From Flemingiibacterium sp045634005 (lineage in GTDB: Bacteria; Bacillota; Clostridia; Oscillospirales; CAG-272), in contig JAZQZL010000018.1 of the NCBI GenBank assembly GCA_045634005.1, positions 1-64,000 of the forward strand: 64,000 bases of DNA, given 5' to 3'. The position numbers and the translations under genes were made by a program. Of this stretch, positions 1-8,125 are shown one piece after another (the first letter of the stretch is position 1; every line of letters begins with the position of its first letter). A model generated the notes under the pieces. The model saw nothing but the letters and a program-made list of their open reading frames with translations. It searched no databases and had not been told where the DNA came from.

Positions 1-93
1 TGGGTTGTTGTTGAGCAGGACCAGGCTTACGAGCGTGCTCCGATCGACGCTGTTACCCTTAGCCGTGAGTACCTGAAGACTCTGGGCTGGTAA
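1..93 (+). CDS. Sugar phosphate isomerase/epimerase, C-terminal fragment
   Basis: Reading from base 1 the frame is open for 30 codons and stops at TAA 91-93. The tail (WVVVEQD, then SREYLKTLGW) matches the C-terminal end of xylose-isomerase-like TIM-barrel sugar phosphate isomerases/epimerases, where a VEQD strand is followed by a final helix ending in LG. The start and catalytic residues lie outside the window, so substrate and pathway cannot be judged. A strong terminator follows 24 bases later, so this is the last gene of its unit. Confidence 0.6.
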   Translation, partial: WVVVEQDQAYERAPIDAVTLSREYLKTLGW

Positions 94-117
94 TCTGAAG
101 ATTCCGCTAATATTTCT

Positions 118-150
118 GGGGACGAGCCGCAAGGCCCGTCCCCTTTTTTT
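118..150 (+). terminator. Intrinsic terminator after the isomerase-like gene
   Basis: Stem GGGGACG / CGTCCCC with an inner GCC/GGC stem closed by a GCAA loop, followed directly by seven T. Confidence 0.85.
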
Positions 151-151
151 A

Positions 152-189
152 AACAAAAATGCGCTGCAGTTAAAAACCGCAGCGCATTT
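152..189 (-). terminator. Intrinsic terminator of mscL
   Basis: An 11-bp perfect stem (157-167 with 179-189). On the minus strand it is followed by a T-rich run. It lies 18 bases beyond the mscL stop codon. Confidence 0.75.
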
Positions 190-206
190 GCTTTATTATG
201 TAAAAA

Positions 207-665
207 TTATTCCTCTTCCGGCAGTTCGGATGCACAGTGCGGGCACTTTGTAGCGCCGAGCTTAACATCATCAGAGAGGCAGTACGGGCAGGTCTTTGTA
301 GTCGGAGCTGCCGGTGCTTCCGGTTCGGGCTTTTTCTTCAGGTCGCGAGCTTTATTAACAACCTTCATAACGGTGAAAACAACAACGGCTGTAATAAAGA
401 AAGTAAGCACAGCATTGATGAACGCACCGATGCCGAAGCCGCCCGGAGCCCACTCTGCAAAAGAAGATGTATCCGGAATAAACAGACCGATGATCGGAGT
501 GACCAGGCCGGCAACCGCAGCGTTAACGATCGCTGTAAAAGAAGAAGCGATAACAACACCGACTGCCATATCGAGCACATTACCCTTAGTGATAAATGCC
601 TTGAAATCAGAGAAGAAGGTGATCTTCTCCTTCTTTGCTTTAACCTTTTCCTTAATGCTTGCCAT
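207..665 (-). CDS. mscL: Large-conductance mechanosensitive channel with C-terminal zinc ribbon
   Basis: 152 residues. MscL forms a homopentameric stretch-gated pore in the cytoplasmic membrane that releases solutes on osmotic downshock. The N-terminal amphipathic helix, the pore helix beginning FITKGNVLDMAVGVVIA (about residues 24-40) and the second membrane helix (about 80-105) are typical. After a Pro/Ala-rich linker there is a CxxC...CxxC pair (C126, C129, C141, C144) that should bind zinc in the cytoplasm. Zinc-ribbon tails like this occur in some Firmicutes MscL proteins and are absent from E. coli MscL. GGAGG sits 7 bases before the ATG. Confidence 0.93.
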   Translation of the reverse strand: MASIKEKVKAKKEKITFFSDFKAFITKGNVLDMAVGVVIASSFTAIVNAAVAGLVTPIIGLFIPDTSSFAEWAPGGFGIGAFINAVLTFFITAVVVFTVMKVVNKARDLKKKPEPEAPAAPTTKTCPYCLSDDVKLGATKCPHCASELPEEE

Positions 666-771
666 GATAAATCCTCCAAAATGATATTTTTACACTAAAA
701 TTGTACCAAAAAAAATTGCATTTGTCAACAGAATTCGAGCTTTTTCCGCCATTTGTAGGAAATTGTACGCT

Positions 772-1617
772 TTATGCTCTCGTTTGGCTCGGCGTGACTC
801 CGATTATCGCCTTATACGTACGCGTAAAATACGACAAATTTTCAAATCCGCACGCACGCGCGACCTCGCCGACCGTATGCTTTCCCGAACGAAGCAGCTT
901 CTCCGCCTCACGGCAGCGCAGATTGTTTATGTATCCAACGACTGTAAAGCCCGTTTCGCGGTGAAATTCACGGCAGAAATAGTATTTGCTGATATTCACC
1001 TTTCCCGCTATCATATTAACCGTAAGCGGCTCACTGTAGTGTGCTTTTATGTATCCGAGCGCGCGCTTTACCGCATCACTTCGCCCGTATTCCTCGCCCT
1101 CTATTACAGAATAGTTTCGGCAAAGCCGTACCACAAGCGTGAGTATCGCCGCCTTAACTGCCGCAGCACTGTACTCGTCCCCTCTGTAAACGCGGACCAC
1201 CTCGTCCATAACCTCGCCGAAAAGCTTCGACACCGCCTCATCGCGTATTATCCGCTCAAATTTAAGCTCTGCTACGTTTATATTGTTTTTGACAAGAAAC
1301 GCGCTGTCGATGATAAGACAATCATGTGTAGTGTCGCCGCACTCGGGTACAGCGTGGAGCATATTTGACGAAATCACCGCAATATCGCCTGCTTCTACGT
1401 CATACGACATACGGTCACATATCACGCTTCCCTTGCCGCTGAACTGCAAAATTTCAATATTCTCATGCCAGTGTGGCATACAAAGGAGGTGCTTGAAATG
1501 AAATTTGTACGGATATGCGAGATCCGGGATTACGTGCGACTCATAATTGGTATACATCGGGCGCGAGAGATCTGCCGCATCGTTATTTATGCTCTCCGCT
1601 ATCTGTTTTTTTGCCAC
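772..1617 (-). CDS. AraC-family transcriptional regulator
   Basis: About 281 residues. The N-terminal part resembles the cupin-type effector domain of AraC regulators (PHWHENIEI, then VEAGDIAVISSNMLHAV). The C-terminal ~100 residues carry the two helix-turn-helix motifs (VNMIAGKVNISKYYFCREFH and VGEVARACGFENLSYFTRTYK). I place the start at GTG 1617 because GGAGG lies 8 bases upstream. An in-frame ATG at 1623 is only one base from the same ribosome site, and an upstream TTG at 1677 has none. Its effector and targets are unknown. The nearest candidate operator is the inverted repeat at 1689-1703 in its own leader. Expected role: activator of sugar or stress genes. Confidence 0.85.
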   Translation of the reverse strand: MAKKQIAESINNDAADLSRPMYTNYESHVIPDLAYPYKFHFKHLLCMPHWHENIEILQFSGKGSVICDRMSYDVEAGDIAVISSNMLHAVPECGDTTHDCLIIDSAFLVKNNINVAELKFERIIRDEAVSKLFGEVMDEVVRVYRGDEYSAAAVKAAILTLVVRLCRNYSVIEGEEYGRSDAVKRALGYIKAHYSEPLTVNMIAGKVNISKYYFCREFHRETGFTVVGYINNLRCREAEKLLRSGKHTVGEVARACGFENLSYFTRTYKAIIGVTPSQTRA

Positions 1618-1688
1618 CGACATCACCTCCAAACTCAAATTTGCATTTGCGAGTATTAATGCAAGATTTTGTGACAAATTAGCTTTTC

Positions 1689-1703
1689 GCTCAACAGTTG
1701 AGC
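1689..1703. promoter_or_regulatory. 15-bp perfect inverted repeat, candidate operator
   Basis: GCTCAAC-A-GTTGAGC lies 72 bases upstream of the AraC-family gene start, in its promoter region. The symmetry is exact. Assignment to that regulator is inference, because AraC proteins more often bind direct repeats. Confidence 0.35.
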
Positions 1704-1735
1704 AAAATTGTGTTAAAATGAAGCAATATTATGCA

Positions 1736-1764
1736 TTGAATTGCTCTCGTATTTATTATATAAT
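1736..1764 (+). promoter_or_regulatory. Promoter with no gene behind it
   Basis: TTGAAT (1736-1741), 17-bp spacer, TATAAT (1759-1764). No start codon with a ribosome site follows before the terminator at 1889-1930, so it appears to drive a short untranslated RNA. Confidence 0.55.
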
Positions 1765-1770
1765 AAACGT

Positions 1771-1930
1771 GGTAAAATTGCAATAGAAAATAAAAATATT
1801 TTTCGCGCACAAAGAAGCTTACGTCTTTGAATATGCGCACACATAATATTCGGTAAATCTGTCAAACCGACTGATTTATAAACTCCTCAAAATACAATGC
1901 CCACAGCGAAAGCTGTGGGCGTTGTATTTT
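1771..1930 (+). ncRNA. Candidate orphan structured RNA, about 160 nt
   Basis: The span lies between a good promoter (1736-1764) and a very strong terminator hairpin (1889-1930). It contains no credible reading frame. It can fold a bulged hairpin near 1804-1840 (GCGCA and CAAAGA pairing with TCTTTG and TGCGC) and a small CGGT/ACCG stem near 1853-1870. I do not recognise the family. It could instead be a decayed gene remnant. Confidence 0.4.
1889..1930 (+). terminator. Strong intrinsic terminator
   Basis: Near-perfect stem of about 18 bp with GCCCACAGC / GCTGTGGGC closed by GAAA. The T-rich distal arm runs into TTTATTT. Confidence 0.85.
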
Positions 1931-1965
1931 ATTTAATAAATCCTTTAATAAAAGCCCTCATTCTC

Positions 1966-1994
1966 TTGACATAGCGCCGTATTTTTGTTAAAAT
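1966..1994 (+). promoter_or_regulatory. Promoter of htpG
   Basis: TTGACA (1966-1971), 17-bp spacer, TAAAAT (1989-1994), about 60 bases before the htpG start. No CIRCE-type inverted repeat is visible, so HrcA control is not suggested. Confidence 0.75.
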
Positions 1995-2060
1995 ATAAAG
2001 TGAGGTATTATATTTACATTATAATATTTCGCGCATTTCACAACAAAGAGGTAAAACACT

Positions 2061-3920
2061 ATGTCCGATAACATTAAAAACACAGAAAAAGGCGGTATCT
2101 CCGTCGAAATCGAACACATATTTCCGATAATCAAAAAATGGCTTTATTCCGAAAAGGAGATATTCCTTCGCGAGATCGTTTCCAACGCCTGCGACGCCGT
2201 TACGAAATTAAAGCGTCTTGCATCGCTCGGCGAGGCAGAGATCGAGGATGAGCCTAACTATAAAATCACCGTTACAATCGACAAAGCCGCTAAAACCCTC
2301 ACCGTTTCCGACAACGGTATCGGTATGACAGAGGATGAGGTACGCCGCTACATCTGTCAGATAGCACTCTCAGGTGCGCTCGAGTTTATCGAGAAGTACG
2401 AGGGCGAAAGCAAGGATGGAGCTGCCGACGGCATTATCGGTCACTTCGGTCTTGGCTTCTACTCCGCCTTCATGGTAAGTGACACTGTTGACGTTATCAC
2501 CCGTTCTTACAAGGCAGACAGCGGAGTAAAATGGGTATGCTCCGAGGCGGGAGAATACGAGATAACTGCCGACTACTTCCGTGAAGAGCGCGGCACGGAC
2601 GTCGTTATGCATATTATGGACGACGAGTCGGAATTTCTTGATGAGCACCGCATTCGCGCTATGCTCGATAAGTACTGCTCGTTTATGCCCGTTGAGATAT
2701 TCCTCGTCACCGATGAGGATAAGCCCGAGGAAGAAAAAGCTCCGGTCAATGACACGCATCCGCTTTGGCAAAAAAGCGCATCCGAGTGCACCGATGAGGA
2801 ATACGACGCGTTTTACAAGAAAGTATTCGCAGATTTCCGCGAGCCTCTTTTCCACATTCACCTCAACGCCGATTATCCGCTCAACTTCCGCGGTATACTC
2901 TATTTTCCGCGCATCGCACACGAATACGACAACCTTGAGGGACAGGTCAAGCTTTATTACAATCAGGTATTCGTAGCAGATAACATCAAGGAAGTCATCC
3001 CCGACTTTCTGCTTATGCTCAAGGGCGTGCTCGACTGTCCCGAGCTTCCTCTTAACGTGTCGCGAAGCTACCTTCAGAACAGCGGCTACGTTGCAAAGAT
3101 ATCCGCACACATAGTCAAAAAGGTTGCAGACAAGCTGTGCTCGATGTTTAATACCGAGCGTGAGAATTACGAAAAGCTGTGGAGCGAGCTCAAAACCTTC
3201 GTTGAATACGGCTGCCTTCGCGACCGTAAGTTTTACGAGCGTGTAAAGTCCGCTATTGTTTACGAAACAACAGACGGAAAATTCGCAACCCTCGACGAGT
3301 ATCTTGAAAAGGCAAAAGAAAAGCACGAAAATACCGTTTACTATGCAGCCGACCTTACCGCGCAGGCACAGTACATCTCAATGTTCGCCGCAGAAGGTAT
3401 CGACGTTATTCTCCTTGACAAAATGATAGACACGCAGTTTATTAACGTTGTTGAGCAGGAAAACGAGGGCGTTAAGTTCGTTCGCATTGATGCTGACGTT
3501 GCAGGCGCACTCAAGGCAGAGGGTGCTGCCGAAGCAAACGAAAAGCTTGTCGAGATTTTTAAGGAAGTCAGCGGCAACAGCGAGCTTAAGGTGAGCTTCG
3601 AGCTTCTTAAAAACGAGAAGATACCCGCAATCCTCAACATTTCCGAGGAAAGCCGCCGTATGGAGGATATGATGCGAATGTATCGCATGAGAAACGGCGG
3701 TATGGGAGATATGAAATTCCCGACGGATGTCAGCCTTATAATAAACGCTTCAAGCTCGCTTATAAAGCGACTTGCCGACGTTGCCGAAAACGACACCGAC
3801 AAGGCAAAAAAGCTTGCAAAGCAGACTTATACACTTGCACTCCTCTCACAGCGCCAGCTTACCGCAGACGAGCTTCAACAGTTCCTCTCCGACAGCTTCG
3901 ATATGCTTGAGAATTTCTAA
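2061..3920 (+). CDS. htpG: Molecular chaperone HtpG (bacterial Hsp90)
   Basis: 619 residues, close to the usual ~620-630. A cytosolic ATP-driven dimeric chaperone. The GHKL ATPase domain shows the helix with N42 (EIVSNACDA), the DNGIGM box near residue 84 that contacts adenine, and the ATP-lid GHFGLGFYS at 127-135. The middle domain and the C-terminal dimerisation domain are both present. AGAGG stands 10 bases upstream of the ATG. It has its own TTGACA-type promoter and is followed 31 bases later by aroC on the same strand, so some read-through is likely. Confidence 0.97.
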   Translation: MSDNIKNTEKGGISVEIEHIFPIIKKWLYSEKEIFLREIVSNACDAVTKLKRLASLGEAEIEDEPNYKITVTIDKAAKTLTVSDNGIGMTEDEVRRYICQIALSGALEFIEKYEGESKDGAADGIIGHFGLGFYSAFMVSDTVDVITRSYKADSGVKWVCSEAGEYEITADYFREERGTDVVMHIMDDESEFLDEHRIRAMLDKYCSFMPVEIFLVTDEDKPEEEKAPVNDTHPLWQKSASECTDEEYDAFYKKVFADFREPLFHIHLNADYPLNFRGILYFPRIAHEYDNLEGQVKLYYNQVFVADNIKEVIPDFLLMLKGVLDCPELPLNVSRSYLQNSGYVAKISAHIVKKVADKLCSMFNTERENYEKLWSELKTFVEYGCLRDRKFYERVKSAIVYETTDGKFATLDEYLEKAKEKHENTVYYAADLTAQAQYISMFAAEGIDVILLDKMIDTQFINVVEQENEGVKFVRIDADVAGALKAEGAAEANEKLVEIFKEVSGNSELKVSFELLKNEKIPAILNISEESRRMEDMMRMYRMRNGGMGDMKFPTDVSLIINASSSLIKRLADVAENDTDKAKKLAKQTYTLALLSQRQLTADELQQFLSDSFDMLENF

Positions 3921-3951
3921 AGTATAAATCTTCACCAAAGGAGTGAATACA

Positions 3952-5040
3952 ATGGCATCGGTTTACGGTACCAAATTAAAGCTCTCAATATTCGGCGAGT
4001 CACACGGTGAGGCTATCGGTGTTGTAATCGACGGCTTTCCCGCAGGACTGAAGTTAGATTTCGATTATATATCCGAATTTATGAAACGGCGCGCACCGGG
4101 CGGAAGCTTTTCCACCAAGAGAAGCGAGCCGGATATACCGCATATCGTAAGCGGAGTATCGGACGGATATACAAACGGCTACCCGATATGTGCCGTTATC
4201 GAGAACACCGATCAGCACTCGGCGTCGTACGGGGATAAGATGACCGTTCCGCGCCCAAGCCACGCGGATTTCGCCGCAGCAATAAAGTACGGTGAGCACA
4301 CCGAGCTGCACGGCGGAGGACACTTTTCAGGTAGACTTACAGCTCCTCTCGTTTTCGCAGGCGCACTTTGCTCGCTTTATCTGAAGGCAAACGGCATCGA
4401 GATCGCCGCACACATAAAGAGTATGCTCAATGCTTCTGACGTCATGTTTGATATGAACGTAACCGCCAAAGAGCTTGAAGAGCTCAAGGCAAAGCAGTTT
4501 CCCGCCATTGATGAGGATGCGGCTGTGAAGTTTGCAAAAATCATCAACGACGCGCAGGCAAAGGGTGACTCGGTCGGCGCAAAGCTTGAATGTATTGCGA
4601 TCGGGCTTCCCACGGCGCTCGGTGAGCATATGTTTGAAAGCGTTGAAGCGGAGATCTCGCAGATGATGTTCGCGATTCCCGGTGTAAAGGGCATCGAATT
4701 TGGTGCAGGCTTTGATTTTTCGAAAATGTACGGCTCTCTTGCAAACGACGCTTATGAGTACAGCGGCGATAAGATAGTAACGAAAACTAACAACTGCGGC
4801 GGTATTGTCGGAGGTATGACAACGGGTATGCCGCTTGTATTCTCCGTGGCGGTAAAGCCTACCCCCTCTATATTTACCGAGCAGGATTCGGTCAATATAG
4901 AAAGCTGCAAAAACACGAGGTTATCCATAAAAGGCAGACACGATCCGTGCATCGCAGTCCGTGCGGTACCCGTAATCGAAGCGGGATGCGCTATTGCACT
5001 CGCACAGCTTATGCTTAAAGCAGATGGGAGGAAGCTCTGA
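3952..5040 (+). CDS. aroC: Chorismate synthase
   Basis: 362 residues. Converts 5-enolpyruvylshikimate-3-phosphate to chorismate using reduced FMN, the last shared step of aromatic amino-acid synthesis. Family signatures are present: GESHGEAIGVVIDGFPAG near the N-terminus, RSEPDIPHIVSGV, GGHFSGR and RHDPCIAVRAVPV near the C-terminus. The start is ATG 3952, with AAGGAG 8 bases upstream; the in-frame GTG at 3943 overlaps that ribosome site. The stop overlaps the start of the next gene (TGATG), so the two are translationally coupled. aroA and aroB sit about 25 kb away on the other strand. Confidence 0.97.
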   Translation: MASVYGTKLKLSIFGESHGEAIGVVIDGFPAGLKLDFDYISEFMKRRAPGGSFSTKRSEPDIPHIVSGVSDGYTNGYPICAVIENTDQHSASYGDKMTVPRPSHADFAAAIKYGEHTELHGGGHFSGRLTAPLVFAGALCSLYLKANGIEIAAHIKSMLNASDVMFDMNVTAKELEELKAKQFPAIDEDAAVKFAKIINDAQAKGDSVGAKLECIAIGLPTALGEHMFESVEAEISQMMFAIPGVKGIEFGAGFDFSKMYGSLANDAYEYSGDKIVTKTNNCGGIVGGMTTGMPLVFSVAVKPTPSIFTEQDSVNIESCKNTRLSIKGRHDPCIAVRAVPVIEAGCAIALAQLMLKADGRKL

Positions 5041-5999
5041 TGGCTTTCAAAAATGATACAAACTCAATAATCGCAGAAAACCTCTCACTTCTCGGAGAGG
5101 AAGCGCGTTCCTTTGAAGAGCGCCGCCTGGCACAGTTAAACGAGCGCGCCATCCTTATCGCGCGAAATGACGACATCTTTGACTCGGACAGCCGCACCGA
5201 CGAGTTTTCCGCGATGTTCGAGCGTCAGGAATGTACCGATGCTATACCCGACTCCAAGGATTATCTCGCGTCGAAATTCAACACGCAGCTCCTTTACGAC
5301 AAGCTTACCGTGTGTAAGCTTTTGGCAGGCGAGTACAAAAAACGCCGCATAAACGTCACCGAGCGACTCTTTGGCAACACGCCTATGCCGAAATCCGTTC
5401 GCATAGCATATTTCCAGAACGCGTACGCAGACGCTGCATTCCGTATTTTCTCCGAGGTAATAGACGATATCTCGGCTGTCTACGCATCGGACTTTACTGC
5501 TGTATGCGAGGAGGTCTACCACGGCAGAGCCGACGTTTGTATGCTTCCTCTTGATTCCTCGCGCGATGCAAAGCTCATCAGCTTCTACCGTCTTATCGAC
5601 AAATACGAGCTTTGTCCCGTATTTTCCTGCGACGTTACAACCCCCGATGGAAGCATAACAACAAGATACGCGCTTCTCAAAAGGGAGTTCACGCTTCCCT
5701 CGCGTGAGCGCCTTAATGCATCGGGACTTTGCTTCTTTGAATTCAACATAACCCCCGACAACCGCTCACCGCTTTGCGATATCCTCGAGGCGGCAAAGGA
5801 ATGCGGACTCACGCTTTATAAGGCCGACTCTATGCCGCTGTCCTACAGCAGCAGCGAGTTTGCGTACGACGTAATTCTGAAAATAGGAAGCGTAGAGGGA
5901 CTTGAAGCCTTCCTTTTGTTCCTCACGTTAGCCGTGCCCGAATACGAGCCGATCGGCATTTATCCCCATATTCACGCAAAGACATTCGCTAACGAATAA
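5040..5999 (+). CDS. Divergent prephenate dehydratase-like protein
   Basis: 319 residues, coupled to aroC by a one-base TGATG overlap. From about residue 117 it has the layout of the prephenate dehydratase fold: VRIAYFQNAYADAA (compare IAYLGPEGTFS), VCMLPLDSS (compare the P-I-E-N-S strand), and TTRYALL in the place of the catalytic TRF motif, as T-R-Y. The C-terminal ~80 residues resemble an ACT regulatory domain, without its usual ESRP motif. The first ~115 residues are helical and charged and might be a decayed chorismate mutase. Position after aroC supports a role in phenylalanine synthesis or sensing, but altered key motifs leave catalytic activity doubtful. Confidence 0.55.
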   Translation: MAFKNDTNSIIAENLSLLGEEARSFEERRLAQLNERAILIARNDDIFDSDSRTDEFSAMFERQECTDAIPDSKDYLASKFNTQLLYDKLTVCKLLAGEYKKRRINVTERLFGNTPMPKSVRIAYFQNAYADAAFRIFSEVIDDISAVYASDFTAVCEEVYHGRADVCMLPLDSSRDAKLISFYRLIDKYELCPVFSCDVTTPDGSITTRYALLKREFTLPSRERLNASGLCFFEFNITPDNRSPLCDILEAAKECGLTLYKADSMPLSYSSSEFAYDVILKIGSVEGLEAFLLFLTLAVPEYEPIGIYPHIHAKTFANE

Positions 6000-6044
6000 T
6001 TATTTTTTAAAAGCTTAAAATATTTTGAAAGGAAAAAGCATAAA

Positions 6045-6302
6045 ATGAAAAAGACGCTTTCTTATAACACCTGCGGCACCTGCTCGCGACAGATTGAAAT
6101 AGTATGTGACGGCGACACCGTCGAATCCGTTAAGTTTATCGGCGGCTGCTCGGGCAACACCCAAGGCGTTGCCGCACTCGTTGTCGGTATGAACATCGAC
6201 GATGCTATTTCAAGAATGAAGGGTATCTGTTGCGGTCCCAAGCCGACCTCCTGCCCCGATCAGCTGGCGCGTGCGCTTGAGATTATCAAAACGCAGGAAT
6301 AA
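6045..6302 (+). CDS. TSCPD-domain protein (TIGR03905 type)
   Basis: 85 residues. The fold is recognised by conserved cysteines: CGTC near residues 10-13, GGCSGN in the middle, and CCGPKPTSCPDQLA at the C-terminal end, which contains the TSCPD motif. Related domains occur alone in Clostridia and fused to ribonucleotide reductases, where they are thought to bind a metal. The function of the stand-alone form is not known. GAAAGGA precedes the ATG. It lies between the aromatic genes and phosphoglucomutase without a clear terminator on either side. Confidence 0.85.
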   Translation: MKKTLSYNTCGTCSRQIEIVCDGDTVESVKFIGGCSGNTQGVAALVVGMNIDDAISRMKGICCGPKPTSCPDQLARALEIIKTQE

Positions 6303-6334
6303 GCATCAGACCAAAATCAAACCAAGGAGCAACT

Positions 6335-8053
6335 ATGAACTATACCGAAAACTACAAGCGTTGGCTCTCGTCCGATAAGGTGGACGAGGCAACGAAGGAG
6401 GAGCTTCGTAAAATCGAAGGCAACGACGAAGAAATAAAGCTTCGCTTTGTAAAATACCTCGAGTTTGGCACAGCCGGACTGCGCGGAATTATGATGGCGG
6501 GAACAAACGCTATGAACGTATACACCGTAGCGCACGCAACGCAGGGCCTTGCCGACCTCATCAACAAGGAAGGTAAGGCTGACCGCGGCGTGGCTATCGC
6601 ATACGATTCGCGCAATAACTCCGAGCGCTTCGCACGTCACGCAGCAAGTGTACTCGCCGCAAACGGCATCAAGGTGTATATTTTCGACTCGCTTCGCCCG
6701 ACTCCCGTGCTGTCCTTTGCGGTACGCGAGCTTCACACGATCGCCGGTATCAACATCACCGCATCGCACAATCCGAAGCAGTATAACGGATATAAGGCAT
6801 ATTGGGAGGACGGTGCACAGCTTCCGCCCGATCACGCGGCAACCGTATCCGAGTTTGTCGCTGCAGCCGATATATTCGATGACGTTAAGGTTATGGATTT
6901 CGATGAGGGCTTAAAGAGGGGCATTATTGAATTTATCCCCGAATCGCTTGACGAAAAATACATGCAAAACGTAATCGGACAGGCAGTAAATCCCGGCGTT
7001 ATCCGCGAGGTCGCAGACACGCTTGAAATCGTTTACACTCCCCTTCACGGCGCAGGATACAAGATGATTCCCGAGGTGCTTCGTCGCGTTGGCATGAAGC
7101 ATATCGACGTTGTTGACGAGCAAATGGTGCTCGACGGCAATTTTCCGACCATATCTTATCCTAATCCTGAATTTCCCGAAGCATTTGAGATTGGCATCAA
7201 GCTTGCAGAGCGCGTTCACAGTGACCTCATTATCGCAACCGACCCCGATGCTGACCGAGTTGGCATAATGTCGCGCGACAAGACAGGCAAGTTTGCACGT
7301 CTTACCGGTAATCAGGTCGGAGCACTTTTGCTTGACTATATCATTACCGCATATGAGCAGACGGGTATGCCAAAGGATCCGTACGCGATCAAGACTATCG
7401 TTACCACCGATATCATAACAAGAATATGCGAAACGCACAACGTGAAGCTTCACAACGTGCTGACGGGATTCAAGTTCATCGGCGAGGTTATAAAGGAGCA
7501 CGAGGCTTCGGGAATTGGCAGCTACATCTTCGGCTTCGAGGAAAGCTACGGCTATCTTAAGGGTACGTACGCGCGCGACAAGGACGCTGTGGTTGCGACT
7601 ATGCTGCTCTGCGAAATGGCGGCATATTACAGCACCAAGGGTATGACGCTTTGCGATGCTATGCAGGGCCTCTACGAGCGCTACGGCTACTACGATGAGG
7701 GCGTTGCCAACATCTATATGGAGGGCCTTGACGGACTTGAGCGCATGAAGGCGCTTATGGACCGTCTGCGCAACGATCCGCCGAGCGACCTTGGCGGATA
7801 CAAGGTAACCGAGCGCCGCGACTATTTAAACGACACGGTGCTTGACGTCGCTACCGGTAAGATCACCTCGACGGGACTTCCCTCCACGAACGTGCTCTAC
7901 TACGTCACCGAGGCAGGCGACACAGTGGTTATCCGTCCGTCCGGCACGGAGCCGAAAATTAAGATCTATATTCTCGCGCACGACGAGAGCCTCGAGGCAT
8001 TACGCGAAAAGATCGCGAAGTACGCCAAGGTTACGGACACTTGGGTTAAGTAA
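6335..8053 (+). CDS. pgcA: Alpha-phosphoglucomutase / phosphomannomutase
   Basis: 572 residues, the length of the Bacillus PgcA type. It interconverts glucose-6-phosphate and glucose-1-phosphate, feeding UDP-sugar, wall polymer and glycogen synthesis. The phosphorylated serine is S144 in TASHNP, the metal-binding loop DPDADR is near residue 305, the sugar-binding GFEESYGY is in domain 3, and the phosphate-binding RPSGTEPKIKIY is near the C-terminus. All four domains are present and intact. AAGGAG precedes the ATG. A perfect hairpin (8057-8088) follows the stop. Confidence 0.95.
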   Translation: MNYTENYKRWLSSDKVDEATKEELRKIEGNDEEIKLRFVKYLEFGTAGLRGIMMAGTNAMNVYTVAHATQGLADLINKEGKADRGVAIAYDSRNNSERFARHAASVLAANGIKVYIFDSLRPTPVLSFAVRELHTIAGINITASHNPKQYNGYKAYWEDGAQLPPDHAATVSEFVAAADIFDDVKVMDFDEGLKRGIIEFIPESLDEKYMQNVIGQAVNPGVIREVADTLEIVYTPLHGAGYKMIPEVLRRVGMKHIDVVDEQMVLDGNFPTISYPNPEFPEAFEIGIKLAERVHSDLIIATDPDADRVGIMSRDKTGKFARLTGNQVGALLLDYIITAYEQTGMPKDPYAIKTIVTTDIITRICETHNVKLHNVLTGFKFIGEVIKEHEASGIGSYIFGFEESYGYLKGTYARDKDAVVATMLLCEMAAYYSTKGMTLCDAMQGLYERYGYYDEGVANIYMEGLDGLERMKALMDRLRNDPPSDLGGYKVTERRDYLNDTVLDVATGKITSTGLPSTNVLYYVTEAGDTVVIRPSGTEPKIKIYILAHDESLEALREKIAKYAKVTDTWVK

Positions 8054-8056
8054 ATA

Positions 8057-8088
8057 GTTAGCCTTGAGGTGAAAACCTCAAGGCTAAC
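8057..8088 (+). terminator. Perfect hairpin after pgcA, weak terminator
   Basis: A 14-bp perfect stem closed by GAAA begins four bases after the stop codon, but no T run follows it. It may act as an RNA 3'-end stabiliser or partial terminator before the CapA-like gene. Confidence 0.5.
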
Positions 8089-8125
8089 CGCATAAAATCA
8101 TTTTTGTCAAAAACGGAGGATACAT

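Noticed and set aside
2370..3326. Long open frame on the strand opposite htpG
   Set aside because: It is fully antisense to a clearly conserved gene, lacks a ribosome site and has no recognisable domain. The window has many such shadows because of codon bias.
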